A DNA stretch of 64,000 nt, taken from positions 1 to 64,000 of the forward strand of contig NZ_JAJQYA010000003.1 of the NCBI RefSeq assembly GCF_021729155.1, given 5' to 3'. This stretch comes from Membranihabitans marinus. Lineage in GTDB: Bacteria; Bacteroidota; Bacteroidia; Chitinophagales; Saprospiraceae. Below the pieces are notes generated by a model. The model was not told the origin of the DNA. It saw only the letters and a program-made list of their open reading frames with translations, and did not search any database. Shown here in pieces: positions 9,405-19,040 of this stretch. The position numbers and the translations under genes are program-made. The stretch's first letter is position 1, and each line of letters begins with the position of its first letter.

Positions 9405-10890
9405 CATTGTCCATTGTTAGCCATGATTAGGGAACCGCCACTGCGCTCCGGGTGATTGCCCTGTAAATCGTCAGGCATTTATACCTCTGGCTCCGACGTG
9501 ATCTTTTAATTCATTTTGAGGACGTAGAGACGCAATGCCTTGCGTCTCCCAACAGGGTCGAATGAGACGCAAGGCCAACCCACCCGAAACACAGTGATTT
9601 CGGTTTCTTCACCCAATCGACATTTAGTCGATTGGATACTTCGTATTTCGTTCAGTCATGTCTCTACTGTGAGGCGTGATTGCCCTGTAAATCTATAGAA
9701 TTTTACTTAATAATATTATGTCGTCCTTTCAGGACTTCTTTCGATACCATATCCTTAGACAGGACTTTTTCTTGCCCTGGTATATTTCGCCCTTTCAGGG
9801 CTTTTTATTAAACATAAATCAATAGTCAACACCTTTTAACCTTAATTAAATGTTTGCTTGATAAAAAAATGCTTAGACATACAAATTTTACTGTGTCAGA
9901 ATTTCGAATTTGCATAATATTATTGTTGTTATTAATGAGGTCATCATGGATTTGTCATGATTTTTGCAATCAGATATTATAAAAAGGATGGTGGTATTGT
10001 CAGATTATAGTTAGGCCAATGAATTCTAATTTGGCAAAAATCCCGCCAAATCAATTTAAAACCACATTCTATCCGTGGGTTTTCAACCCACGGCTATTAA
10101 CATATCATCCCTACAGGATGACTGTGCGAAGTTGCTCTTTAGAGCAACCAAATGCCGTAAATCGGCATTTGGCGAAGATGACCGAACAAAATGCACGACT
10201 GAATAAAGTTGCTCAAAGAGCAACCCGATGGACTAAATGTCCATCGGATGAAGGAGCCACGACCACTGTGTCGTGGATGGGTGGGGAAAGACCGTAAATG
10301 GATCAATGGTGAGGATGACTGAATGAGGCTCGGAGAGCCATTGACTGTAAATCGGTCAATGATGAAGGAACCATGACCACCGTGTCGTGGATGGGTTGGC
10401 CTTCCCATTTCGGGTGGGTGACTGAACGAAATGCGAAGCATCTGAGACCGTAAATCGGTCTCAGGTGAAGGAACCATGACCACCGTGTCGTGGATGGGTT
10501 GGCCTTCCCATTTCGGGTGGGTGACTGAACGAAATGCGAAGCATCTGAGACCGTAAATCGGTCTCAGGTGAAGGAACCACGACCACCGTGTCGTGGGTGG
10601 GTTGGCCTTCATATTTCGGGTGGGTGACCAGCCACTGCGCCGAGGCGTGATTGCAACGTTGGTAGTAGAGACGCAATGCCTTGCGTCTCCCAACAGGGTC
10701 GAATGAGACGCAATGCCAACCCACCCGAAACACAGTGATTTCGGTTCCTTCACCCAATCGACATTTAGTCGATTGGATACTTTGTATTTCGTTCAGTCAT
10801 GTCTCTACGGTGAGGCGTGATCGCAACATAATTCGATAAGTTTTTAGCCACTGCGCTCCGGGTGGGTTCGCCACTGTGCTACGACGAGAC
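9405..10890. repeat. Hairpin-mosaic repeat island R2
   Basis: About 1.5 kb of non-coding repeats. It holds loop-ATTTA/TAAAT hairpins at 9613-9635, 10148-10172, 10225-10247, 10339-10361, 10442-10464, 10545-10567 and 10754-10776, with six different stem sequences among them. It also holds GAGACGCAA hairpins (about 9526-9572 and 10668-10716), a GTCCTTTCAGGAC/GCCCTTTCAGGGC block (9687-9808), a 110-bp segment at 9948-10057 shared with 22093-22205, and a threefold 103-bp tandem repeat from 10364. Minus-strand ORFs of 98 and 204 codons across it are repeat translations without family character. Confidence 0.85.
10364..10640. repeat. 103-bp tandem repeat, two full and one partial copy
   Basis: Copies start at 10364, 10467 and 10570, so the period is exactly 103 bp. 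Each unit holds a CCATGAC/GTCGTGG-type hairpin, the TTCGGGTGGGTGACTGAACG linker and a hairpin with stem CTGAGACCG and loop TAAAT. The first two copies are essentially identical; the third has a few changes and then diverges. The near identity points to a recent duplication of a complete module set. Confidence 0.9.
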
Positions 10891-11348
10891 AGCATTTATA
10901 TTGATAAGTATTACATAAGTGGGATTGTAATAGACGATTTGATGAAATATTGTGAATTTCGAGGATTTTTTTGCATTTTTTCTGAAAAATATTAAGAGGA
11001 AAATTTTTCTATCTTCCATTTTCTTTTTATATTTAAAATCATCATATAGTTGACCCCCTCGAAGAATCACATAATGATAAGAGTATCCTTAATCGGAGAA
11101 ATTAATTTTAGCCTTTTGTGGTGATAAAGATTACAATTAAATAGCATTTATAAATCATTGCCTTTATCGGAAATAATCACTTTGTTACGGTGATTGATGC
11201 GAATAATTCCCAAAGAGTTATCGGCGAATGTATTTTAATAATGCTACTTTTTTGAGGTGGTTTCAGCTGCATCTGGTTTTCTATGAAAACAGGGTGATAT
11301 TGTCGCAGGGGGGCTTGTAGTTGTTATTGTATACTGGTAAATTAAAGT

Positions 11349-11630
11349 ATGGAACTATATCAGATAATTATATTTATTGCTATCGTGTTAGAAAACGTGT
11401 ACATCTTTAATTTCAAAAAGTCAAGTGTGGATTGGAGAAGAAGAGTATTTTTTGTCGGATTGTTCTTGGTCGCGATTTATGAAATTTTTTTTACGGACAC
11501 AGGAGCTATTCAAAATGGAGTTGTATTAAAGAATATGGTGAGATGGATATGTTATATTGTTGGTAATTATGGTATTATATGCTATGTATATTCGATTTCA
11601 AATGCATTGATGAAGAGCCATCGCGTATAG
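11349..11630 (+). CDS. Small three-helix membrane protein, copy 1
   Basis: A 93-residue protein I do not recognise. It has three hydrophobic segments (about 4-20, 32-50 and 64-86) with basic loops, so it should be an inner-membrane protein. It is a paralogue of the protein at 11789-12055: both begin MELY, share LE-x-x-Y and K-K-S motifs near residues 15-26, and have a W-x-C-Y-I-x-G stretch in the last helix. Upstream (10891-11348) is AT-rich with no gene that I can see. Function unknown. Confidence 0.6.
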   Translation: MELYQIIIFIAIVLENVYIFNFKKSSVDWRRRVFFVGLFLVAIYEIFFTDTGAIQNGVVLKNMVRWICYIVGNYGIICYVYSISNALMKSHRV

Positions 11631-11788
11631 GGATTCCATCTATGTAGAATAAATTTTCGTCGAGTTCTCACGTCGAGCCATGTCTTGTACATAGTTCTCT
11701 ACTCAGAAATTGACACTGGATTAAAAGGCAGGTATTGGAAGATATCCACTTTTCTCGGTGATTGTATTTCGTATAAATAATATAAATT

Positions 11789-12055
11789 ATGGAATTGTAT
11801 TACATAGTCATTTTAATAGCCTTCCTTTTAGAAAGTATTTACACCGTGAAATACAAGAAGTCAAAGGGAGGTATAAGAGGAAAATTAATGTTTTTAGCAG
11901 TGCTCATTGGGGCATTGATTATAATAGGTTTTATTATAGTTTGGGGGGCAAACCAAGGTGGTCATGTATTGGAGGATTTGATAAAATGGCTTTGTTACAT
12001 TATTGGAACAATAGGTATATTGTATTATGGAGCTTTAATATTAAGGCATTATTGA
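11789..12055 (+). CDS. Small three-helix membrane protein, copy 2
   Basis: An 88-residue paralogue of the preceding protein (MELYYIVILIAFLLESIY at the N-terminus, then a K-K-S-K-G-G basic loop and two more hydrophobic segments). The pair arose by tandem duplication, which supports both being real genes. No enzymatic motif is visible; holin-like, immunity or structural roles are all possible and none is supported. The next 410 bp (12056-12471) hold no gene; a solitary repeat terminus lies at about 12270-12296. Confidence 0.6.
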   Translation: MELYYIVILIAFLLESIYTVKYKKSKGGIRGKLMFLAVLIGALIIIGFIIVWGANQGGHVLEDLIKWLCYIIGTIGILYYGALILRHY

Positions 12056-12471
12056 AATAACTGTATTCGAATTCAAGCAGTTCGAAAAAATAGATATGGA
12101 AAAAGGTTCCTAATCGTGAAGCTTTCCTTTACATCTATTGAGAACAGATTTGTTTCCTCTTCTGCAAATTAATTTCTAATTAAGTAAATCGGTCTTTCAT
12201 ACTTCGAATAATGTTAATGCTTCTACCTCCAAAGCAGAGAGTGGCTCATTGTCTTATTTAAGGAGGGATAATCAATTATAATTGTAACTCGTATTGTATA
12301 GTAGGTTTAGCTATGGAAAATGTAAAAAGGCAAGTTGAATAATAGAACTCATTATTTTTATTAAAAAGTGTAACAAAGATTCCATTTTAATGGATTTGCT
12401 AAAGTTGAGCTATTACAATCCAATGATTAGGTCCTCTCTGAGAAAACCATATATCTTTCTGTGTTTAATCC

Positions 12472-13719
12472 ATGAATTCCAATAAAATATCTAACATTGT
12501 ATGTATATTAATCGATAATTCAAGGATTGCAAAAATATTGGCCTTAAAATCACTAGAGATGAAAAAAGAATGGACGCATAGTATCTTTTACACCATTTTA
12601 TTGACCGTTATATGGCTATTTGTCAATCGATCGACGGGTGGAAGTTTGTTTTATTTAGATGCTTTGTTTTTTGTGGCTTTGTATTTTCTGTTTTTCACTT
12701 ATGGCAAACCGGCCACCAGTCAATGGTTGAAGAATTATTGTGATGTAAGGCGGGTGCGTATTTTATTTTTTCCCACTTTGCTATTGGTTATTTATTATAT
12801 ATATGGCATTATACACGGTCAACCCATATTCGATGGGCCGATGTTGCTCGTGCCATTCTTAGTTTATTTTCCATCACTGATGGTATCGGTTTTTGAGCAA
12901 AAGGGGAGTGAAGTTCACAAGTCGGATATGTTTACACTGTGGTTTTTTTTATTTCCCATAACCTTGGTGGATCTTCCTTTTAAATCCAATTTGCCCATTG
13001 ATGGAGTGAGTTTGGAATCGGTATTTAGGATGGTGGTCATGTTGGCTTCTATTCATGCCTTTGTCGTACTTAGGGGGTTGAAAGATGTAGGTTTTTTCCC
13101 AGAATTTTCATGGAAAAAATTAGCTACCACGACATGGGTATGGCTATTGTATATTGGAGTAATCTTCGCTGTTGGATTTGCAGTTAAATTTATACAGTAT
13201 GCCGGTTATGAAAATGTAGATTGGGTTTGGGTAGAGAAAATGGCGACCAAGAGTATTAAAATATTCTTTCATACAGCGATTTTTGAAGAATTGTTTTTTA
13301 GGGGGTATTTTCAAAATATGTTGTGCAAGCAATTGGACAAAAACTTTCAGCATAAAAAGTATTGGTTGATTGGGTCGGTGACCATGGTGGCTATCTCACT
13401 TTTGACAGGGTATGGGATGGAAGGTAGTATGCAATGGTTTCCCGCTTTGGTTTCTGTGATTATTATGGGATTTGCCTATTATTTGGCCCAGAGGTTTCCG
13501 GCTTTACAGGCTACCTATCTCGGTATGGCTATCGCCAGTATAGTGTTTGGATTGGTTCACTTTCACAGTGGTTCTATCATTTTTGTCGGTTTTGCCAGTG
13601 TTGCTGGTTGGGCTTATGGTTATGTGTATTACAGAACGAAAAACGTGTTTTACGCCGCCCTCATTCACACCTTGGTTAATTCATCGGCGCCATGGTTTGG
13701 GTTGGAATTGATGAAGTAA
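12472..13719 (+). CDS. CPBP family intramembrane glutamic endopeptidase
   Basis: A 415-residue multi-pass membrane protein. The C-terminal half carries the CPBP (Abi/Rce1-like) signature: motif 1 EELFFR (E272, E273, R277), motif 2 FGLVHFHSG with its histidine, and motif 3 HTLVNS. Family members are intramembrane proteases of the prenyl-protease type, involved in CAAX-like processing, peptide maturation or bacteriocin self-immunity. An ATG at 12559 (MKKEWTHS) immediately before the first hydrophobic segment is an alternative start, and the 29 residues before it lack membrane character. No bacteriocin cluster is adjacent, although two small membrane proteins lie upstream. Confidence 0.85.
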   Translation: MNSNKISNIVCILIDNSRIAKILALKSLEMKKEWTHSIFYTILLTVIWLFVNRSTGGSLFYLDALFFVALYFLFFTYGKPATSQWLKNYCDVRRVRILFFPTLLLVIYYIYGIIHGQPIFDGPMLLVPFLVYFPSLMVSVFEQKGSEVHKSDMFTLWFFLFPITLVDLPFKSNLPIDGVSLESVFRMVVMLASIHAFVVLRGLKDVGFFPEFSWKKLATTTWVWLLYIGVIFAVGFAVKFIQYAGYENVDWVWVEKMATKSIKIFFHTAIFEELFFRGYFQNMLCKQLDKNFQHKKYWLIGSVTMVAISLLTGYGMEGSMQWFPALVSVIIMGFAYYLAQRFPALQATYLGMAIASIVFGLVHFHSGSIIFVGFASVAGWAYGYVYYRTKNVFYAALIHTLVNSSAPWFGLELMK

Positions 13720-14069
13720 AAGGAATGTGAAAGAGGAAAAGTGGATGGTATTTATGCGTTTTTGCACAAAACTTTTTTGTATTAAATCTTCATAACTGAG
13801 AGCTTATTCTGTTTCGGCTCTACTTTTTATCAGTGTCAAAAACCATGATATCGATGGTCTAGGGTGGTGTTATAATCATTGGTTATTCTCTTCACTCAAG
13901 AACCTTAAATTTATGATATTGAATCGGTCAAAATTATTGTAATCAATTGATCTTCTTTTATTAATACTTATCACCATGTGAAGTATTTGTAAATAAATTA
14001 TTATCTACCATTATAAATACGATTATTTATATATTTTAGGAATATATTAATACAAACCATTATTATACA

Positions 14070-15677
14070 TTGATGAAACTTATTGAATTTTTGTTTTATT
14101 CTGCAGTTGTAACTGCGATTTTTAGTTGCAGTGAAAAAAGTCAAGAGATTGCAGAAGTCCAGCGACCCAATATCCTATTTGCCATCAGCGATGATCAAAG
14201 CTTTATTCATACTGGGTTCGGAGGATCGGATTGGATTAATACACCGGCCTTTGATCGCATCGCTTCCGAAGGTGTTTATTTTACCAATTGTTATGCCGGA
14301 TCACCGGGATGTGCTCCTTCGCGGAGCTCCATTGTAACTGGGCGTTATCATTGGCAAAATGAAGAAGCAGGTCAACACGCTGCTGGATGGATGGAAAAAT
14401 ATGTTCCCTTCGTCGATATATTGGCGACCAATGGCTATCATGCCGGACGTACCGGTAAGGGCGTAGGTCCATTTAAATATGGTGACTCTCCATTGCGAAG
14501 TGAAGACGCCGCGGGCAAGGCATACAACGATATAAAATACGATTCTAATAATGATGAACGGTACGCAGAAGGTATTAATAATGTCAATTACTTTGAAAAT
14601 TTTAAAGCCTTTCTAAGTGAGCGCGAGGAAAATCAACCCTTCTTTTTTTGGTATGGGTGTAAAGAACCACATCGCAGTTTTGAAAAGGATTCTTGGATCA
14701 GAAGGAATAAAAAATTGTCCGATGTCGTCGTCCCCGATTTTTTACCAGATGTTGAAGAAATACGTGGCGATTTGTTGGATTACGCAGTGGAAATAGAGTG
14801 GTTTGATCTCCATTTGGCAAGAATGATCCAACATCTAGAGGAAATAGGTGAATTGGAAAATACCGTGATTATCGTCACATCTGATAATGGAATGGCCTTC
14901 CCTAGAGCCAAAGCCAATGGATATGAATACGGGGTGCACGTACCTATGGCCATCCGATTTCCCAAAGGAATACCGGCCGGTAAAAAAATACATGAAGTCG
15001 TTAGTTTTGTGGATTTGGCTCCTACAATATTGGATTTGACACATACACCCAGGGATGGAATGTTGCCGATGTCGGGGCAGAGTTTGGCGCCTATGCTGAC
15101 CTCGCAAAATGAAGGGGCAGAGTTGAAACTCAGAAATTATGCCCTAATGGGTAGGGAAAGACATTCCTCTTCCCGATACATGAATTGGGGCTATCCACAG
15201 CGAATATTGCGAAAAGGTGATTTTTTATTTATCTGGAATGCCAAGCCTAATCGATGGCCTGCTGGCGCACCTCAGCGATTAAAAGAGCAGTCTTCTAATG
15301 AAACTTTTCCCATGCACGGAATAGACAAGGATGGTATACATCACTCAGAATGGGCATATACCGATATTGATGCCTGCCCGACTAAGTCGTTTATAATCCA
15401 GCATCATCATGAGAATGAGTATTATAAATATTTTGTCTGGTCGGTGGCCAAAAGACAACAACACGAATTGTATAATGTGGTGGAAGATCCACATTGCCTC
15501 AATAATTTAATTGCCCAGGCCGATATGAGATTTGTCAGAAATGAAATGCTGGAATTACTAAATCAAGAACTAGAAAAAACCAAAGATCCCCGAAAAGTAG
15601 GACCTGATACGGAAATATTTGATAGCTATCCCAGACATAGTCCTATGCGTTATTTTCCCAATCCAGCTGAAAATTGA
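14070..15677 (+). CDS. Type I sulfatase, lipoprotein
   Basis: A 535-residue sulfatase of the alkaline-phosphatase superfamily. A lipobox-like IFSC follows the hydrophobic N-terminus, so it is probably a lipoprotein. RPNILFAISDDQ gives the first metal ligands. The nucleophile motif is C81-A-P-S-R85, the C-x-P-x-R form that is converted to formylglycine, which requires an anaerobic or aerobic maturase encoded elsewhere. TSDNGM is the second metal site. It opens a group of four catabolic genes (sulfatase, glycosidase-like, sulfatase, GDPD). The substrate is probably a sulfated polysaccharide, unspecified. The 350 bp upstream (13720-14069) are AT-rich and empty. Confidence 0.9.
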   Translation: MMKLIEFLFYSAVVTAIFSCSEKSQEIAEVQRPNILFAISDDQSFIHTGFGGSDWINTPAFDRIASEGVYFTNCYAGSPGCAPSRSSIVTGRYHWQNEEAGQHAAGWMEKYVPFVDILATNGYHAGRTGKGVGPFKYGDSPLRSEDAAGKAYNDIKYDSNNDERYAEGINNVNYFENFKAFLSEREENQPFFFWYGCKEPHRSFEKDSWIRRNKKLSDVVVPDFLPDVEEIRGDLLDYAVEIEWFDLHLARMIQHLEEIGELENTVIIVTSDNGMAFPRAKANGYEYGVHVPMAIRFPKGIPAGKKIHEVVSFVDLAPTILDLTHTPRDGMLPMSGQSLAPMLTSQNEGAELKLRNYALMGRERHSSSRYMNWGYPQRILRKGDFLFIWNAKPNRWPAGAPQRLKEQSSNETFPMHGIDKDGIHHSEWAYTDIDACPTKSFIIQHHHENEYYKYFVWSVAKRQQHELYNVVEDPHCLNNLIAQADMRFVRNEMLELLNQELEKTKDPRKVGPDTEIFDSYPRHSPMRYFPNPAEN

Positions 15678-15799
15678 TTACTAATTTACCAGACTTGATA
15701 GAATGTAAGTAAAATACAAGTATTGGGCATTTAAATACTTTGAGAATTGTATCTGTGGCTGCTATATTTCGAAATTATTTCATTGTGTAAAATAGTATT

Positions 15800-18202
15800 A
15801 TGCGACTGTGGTTGAAATTGTCAATTTTATTTTTTCTACTTATTGGTATGTACTCTCCTTTAAAGGCAGACGATATCGATTTTACGAAGGCTGAGGTCGA
15901 GGTTTTAACAAAATCTCCGTTAGGGAAGGTATCTTTGGAAATGCTGGAAGCAGAATTAAAGGTGAGAACGGGGCTGACGTGGGATAAAAATACCTCAAGC
16001 TCATCGAGCCCCCTTGTCGTATTGACGACTGTTGAAGTCATTAAGGGAGAAAGAAAATTTAAAGATGTTTTTAATCCCCCTTCAGTATTAAATAAAGATG
16101 GATTTAAAATAGCAGTCTATGAATCCGGTCAGCGAAATATCCTTGTCATTGCTGGACACGATGCACGTGGATTGCTATTTGGAGTGGGCTATTTCTTAAG
16201 AAAAAGTCGTTTGGCTAAAAACAGCGTGATGGTTCCATCATCTATATCCATCGATACATGGCCTGAAACTCCTCTTAGAGGGCATCAATTGGGCTATCGA
16301 CCTAAGGTGAATTCTTATGATGGATTTACTGTGGCCATGTGGGAGCAATACATTCGGGACTTGATTGTATTCGGGACCAATGCGGTGGAATTGATGCCGC
16401 CCAATACCGACGACGATTCCCATAGCCCAATGTTTACATTGCCGCAAAAAGAGATGTTGGTAGAGATGAGTGGATTGTTGGAGAAATATGGCCTAGATGT
16501 ATGGATGTGGTATCCATTGATGCACGGAGATTATGCAGATCCCAATGTGGTGGAAAAGTCCTTGGTTGAAAATGAAGAGATTTTTAAATCAATACCCAAA
16601 TTAGATGCCGTATTTGTACCTGGAGGCGATCCGGGAAAACAGACTCCAAAGGTCTTGTTTGAGCATTTGGCAAGAAAAATAAAAGTATTGCATAAGTATC
16701 ATCCCAATGCCGAGATTTGGATATCTCCACAGGGGTATAGCGCGGAATGGATGGAAGAATTTATAGCCTTACTGAAAGACTATCCATCATGGATTTCCGG
16801 TGTGGTGCATGGACCTTGGGTGAGAATGGATGTCAATGATTTGCGAAAGGTAGTGCCCCAAAAATACCCCATTAGACGATATCCCGATATAACTCACAGC
16901 ATAGACGGTCAATATTTTGTGCCCAGTTGGGATTATGCTTATACCGTCACTCAAAATCGAGAGACCATCAATCCCCGGCCATTGGATCACGGCAAGATTT
17001 ATCGCTCTGTTGCTCCTGAAAATGCTATTGGCTTTATTTCTTATTCCGAAGGTGTAAACGACGATGTCAATAAGATGATATGGAGCGGACTGGGGTGGGA
17101 TCGATCCAGTAGAGTTATCGATATTTTAAGGGATTACAGCCGTTATTTTATCGGTGTGGACTACGAGGATGATTTTGCTCAAGGACTTTTAAATTTAGAA
17201 AAAAATTGGCAGGGTAGTCTGATTGACAATAAAATGGTGGTCACTCATCATCAGATGTTTCGAGAAATGGAGAAAAAAGCAGCGCCAAATGTCCAACTTA
17301 ATTGGCGGTTTCAATCTGCACTATATCGGTCGTATTACGATGTGTACAATTATCATCGATTGATCTATGAAACTTCTCTCGAACAACAGGCGATGTCCAT
17401 ACTTAGAAAAGCCCAATATTTCGGCTCAAAGAAGGCTATGGATTTGGCTATGGAGGTAGTGGACAAGTCGGTAGAACAAGGTACATCGAGTGATGAGCGT
17501 CAACGGGTATTCGAATTGGCCGAGGCATTGTTTCAGAGTATCAGAATGCAGTTGAGTACGGATAAATATTATGCCAAAGCTACTATCCGTGGCGGTAATC
17601 TCGACTTAATCGACACGCCTTTGAACAATCGATTGTGGTTGGAATCGGAATTTGTGAGAATTCGAAATCTAGATGAAGAAGAGGATCGCATCAATGAATT
17701 AGATAAAATAGTCAATTGGCAAAATCCTGGACCTGGGGGGTATTACGATGACTTAGGGGATTTGACCAATCAGCCCCATATGGTCTACGACTTAGACTAT
17801 GAAAAAGATCCCAATTCTTTTCGTTCGTCTTTTGTTGGTTTGCCAGGGGGGTATAGCTTAGAGATGGATCGCATTCGTCGTTGGCGGGTATCTTGGAAAA
17901 CCTATATGCAGACTATTTATGGATTACCTCTGCAAATGCATTATGAGGATTTGGACCCGAGGGCGCAGTATCGAGTAAAGGTTACCTATGTTGAGGAGGA
18001 ACCGATAAGATTGCGCACGGATGATGGAACTGTGATACACGATTACCTTGAGCCGGAGGAATCTCCCAGACCTGTGGAATTCGATATTCCCATGTCAGAA
18101 ACCAGTGATGGAGTCTTGGATTTGTTTTGGGAAATTGATCCAAGTGGAAAAGGACCTGGCCGGGGTTGCTCGGTAGCAGAAGTGTGGTTAATTAAAAACT
18201 AA
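15800..18202 (+). CDS. Secreted glycoside-hydrolase-like protein (GH67/GH20-type architecture)
   Basis: An 800-residue protein with a signal peptide (about 1-25). Residues 30-140 resemble the zincin-like N-terminal domain that precedes GH20/GH67/GH84/GH115 catalytic barrels (AVYESGQRNILVIAGHDARG, then LLFGVGYFLR). From about 150 (TPLRGHQLGYRP) a TIM-barrel-like region follows with acidic and aromatic clusters (VWMWYPLMHGDY, AVFVPGGDPG, WISPQGYS). The C-terminal about 230 residues appear to be beta-rich. I cannot place it in a numbered GH family. Its position between two sulfatases suggests action on a sulfated, perhaps uronic-acid or amino-sugar containing, glycan (inference). Confidence 0.6.
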   Translation: MRLWLKLSILFFLLIGMYSPLKADDIDFTKAEVEVLTKSPLGKVSLEMLEAELKVRTGLTWDKNTSSSSSPLVVLTTVEVIKGERKFKDVFNPPSVLNKDGFKIAVYESGQRNILVIAGHDARGLLFGVGYFLRKSRLAKNSVMVPSSISIDTWPETPLRGHQLGYRPKVNSYDGFTVAMWEQYIRDLIVFGTNAVELMPPNTDDDSHSPMFTLPQKEMLVEMSGLLEKYGLDVWMWYPLMHGDYADPNVVEKSLVENEEIFKSIPKLDAVFVPGGDPGKQTPKVLFEHLARKIKVLHKYHPNAEIWISPQGYSAEWMEEFIALLKDYPSWISGVVHGPWVRMDVNDLRKVVPQKYPIRRYPDITHSIDGQYFVPSWDYAYTVTQNRETINPRPLDHGKIYRSVAPENAIGFISYSEGVNDDVNKMIWSGLGWDRSSRVIDILRDYSRYFIGVDYEDDFAQGLLNLEKNWQGSLIDNKMVVTHHQMFREMEKKAAPNVQLNWRFQSALYRSYYDVYNYHRLIYETSLEQQAMSILRKAQYFGSKKAMDLAMEVVDKSVEQGTSSDERQRVFELAEALFQSIRMQLSTDKYYAKATIRGGNLDLIDTPLNNRLWLESEFVRIRNLDEEEDRINELDKIVNWQNPGPGGYYDDLGDLTNQPHMVYDLDYEKDPNSFRSSFVGLPGGYSLEMDRIRRWRVSWKTYMQTIYGLPLQMHYEDLDPRAQYRVKVTYVEEEPIRLRTDDGTVIHDYLEPEESPRPVEFDIPMSETSDGVLDLFWEIDPSGKGPGRGCSVAEVWLIKN

Positions 18203-18240
18203 TTTTATGCATTTATTTCCAATTTATGGAAGAGAGAATT

Positions 18241-18312
18241 CAAGCGAGATTCCAAGTTTGATTCCAAGTGAGATTCTAAGTGCGAGGCCAAGCGAGATTT
18301 CAAGTTTGATTC
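18241..18312. repeat. 12-bp tandem repeat, six units
   Basis: Six consecutive 12-base units of the form CAAGNNNGATTC. Units 1, 3 and 5 are close to CAAGCGAGATTC, units 2 and 6 are CAAGTTTGATTC, and unit 4 is divergent (TAAGTGCGAGGC). It lies 38 bp after the stop of the glycosidase-like gene and is unrelated to the hairpin modules. Confidence 0.85.
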
Positions 18313-18401
18313 AACAGGATAATTTAACATAGATTTCAAAATTGCCCGATCTTCTAGTGTTGAAGATATGAAGAAAGGCTTGGTTAGTCTGTTTTAGAAT
18401 A

Positions 18402-18786
18402 ATACGATTTACGTTTTATGATGACGGAAAAGATTTTGAAAATATTTGGAGTTATACGAGACTAAAGACACAGGCATAGCCTTAGCTACGGCGTGACTGA
18501 GTAAAGTTGCTAGAATGGCAACCAAAGGTCGTAAATCGACCTTTGATGAAGATGACCGAACAAAATGCGCAGCATCATTGATCCTAAATGGATCAATGGT
18601 GAGGGAACCGAAACCTCCGTGTTTCGGGTGGGTAGGCCACTGTGCCGAGGCGTGATTGCCCTGCAAATCCTGGTTAAGATACTACCAGTATAGCATTATG
18701 TCTCAATCCACAATATATAAGCCGCAATGCATTGCGGCTCTACAATAAATCGAAAGATTTCCGTCAATTATAGACGTAATTCGTAT
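18402..18786. mobile_element. Composite MITE-like element R3 with nested hairpin mosaic
   Basis: The left part (18402-18494) aligns at roughly 80% with the reverse complement of one half of the MITE at 32947-33107. The right part (about 18744-18786: AATAAATCGAAAGATT, then CCGTCAATTATAGACG and TTCGTAT) matches the opposite MITE end. Between them sit hairpin modules: 18523-18545 (stem CAAAGGTCG, loop TAAAT), 18576-18598 (stem CATTGATCC, loop TAAAT), a CCGAAAC hairpin at about 18608-18628 and a GCCGCAAT palindrome at about 18721-18738. This looks like hairpin modules placed inside a MITE. Bases 18787-19040 are AT-rich with no gene. Confidence 0.75.
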
Positions 18787-19040
18787 AACTAGTCCATGGG
18801 CAATCAACATATTGTAGAGAAAAATATTTAAATACTGAATCAAGGTTAAAAATGGGGTATTTAAAATGACAGACTACTAGGGTAGCAGGTTTTTCAATGA
18901 GTCAATCATAGAGTGGTGAGGTTGGTTTTTAATAGGACTATTATTGCGGAAGTAAATTTTTAAAAGGTAAAAGCTGTCAATGTATTGATGGATTAAATGG
19001 ATTGTTGATGAAATAATGTATTTTTATAGAAAAAAATAAA

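Noticed and set aside
9687-9808. Possible paired intrinsic terminators (GTCCTTTCAGGAC and GCCCTTTCAGGGC stems with T-runs)
   Set aside because: The same block is repeated at four places in different orientations, so it is better explained as a repeat module; it might still terminate transcription secondarily.
10364-10640. Possible CRISPR array (regular repeats)
   Set aside because: The period is 103 bp and the whole unit is repeated, with no variable spacers of 30-40 bp and no cas genes nearby. The Cas4-like domain at 41-44 kb belongs to a Dna2-type helicase.
10139-10757. Minus-strand ORFs of 204 and 98 codons with repeated amino-acid phrases
   Set aside because: They are translations of the hairpin modules and the 103-bp tandem repeat; the internal protein repeats follow the DNA period, and there is no signal of a real family or start context.
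11758-12060. 100-codon ORF overlapping the second small membrane protein in another frame
   Set aside because: It shares almost its full length with 11789-12055, whose product is a paralogue of the upstream protein; this frame lacks such support.
14281-15107. Antisense ORFs within the first sulfatase gene
   Set aside because: They are shadows of a gene with complete sulfatase motifs.
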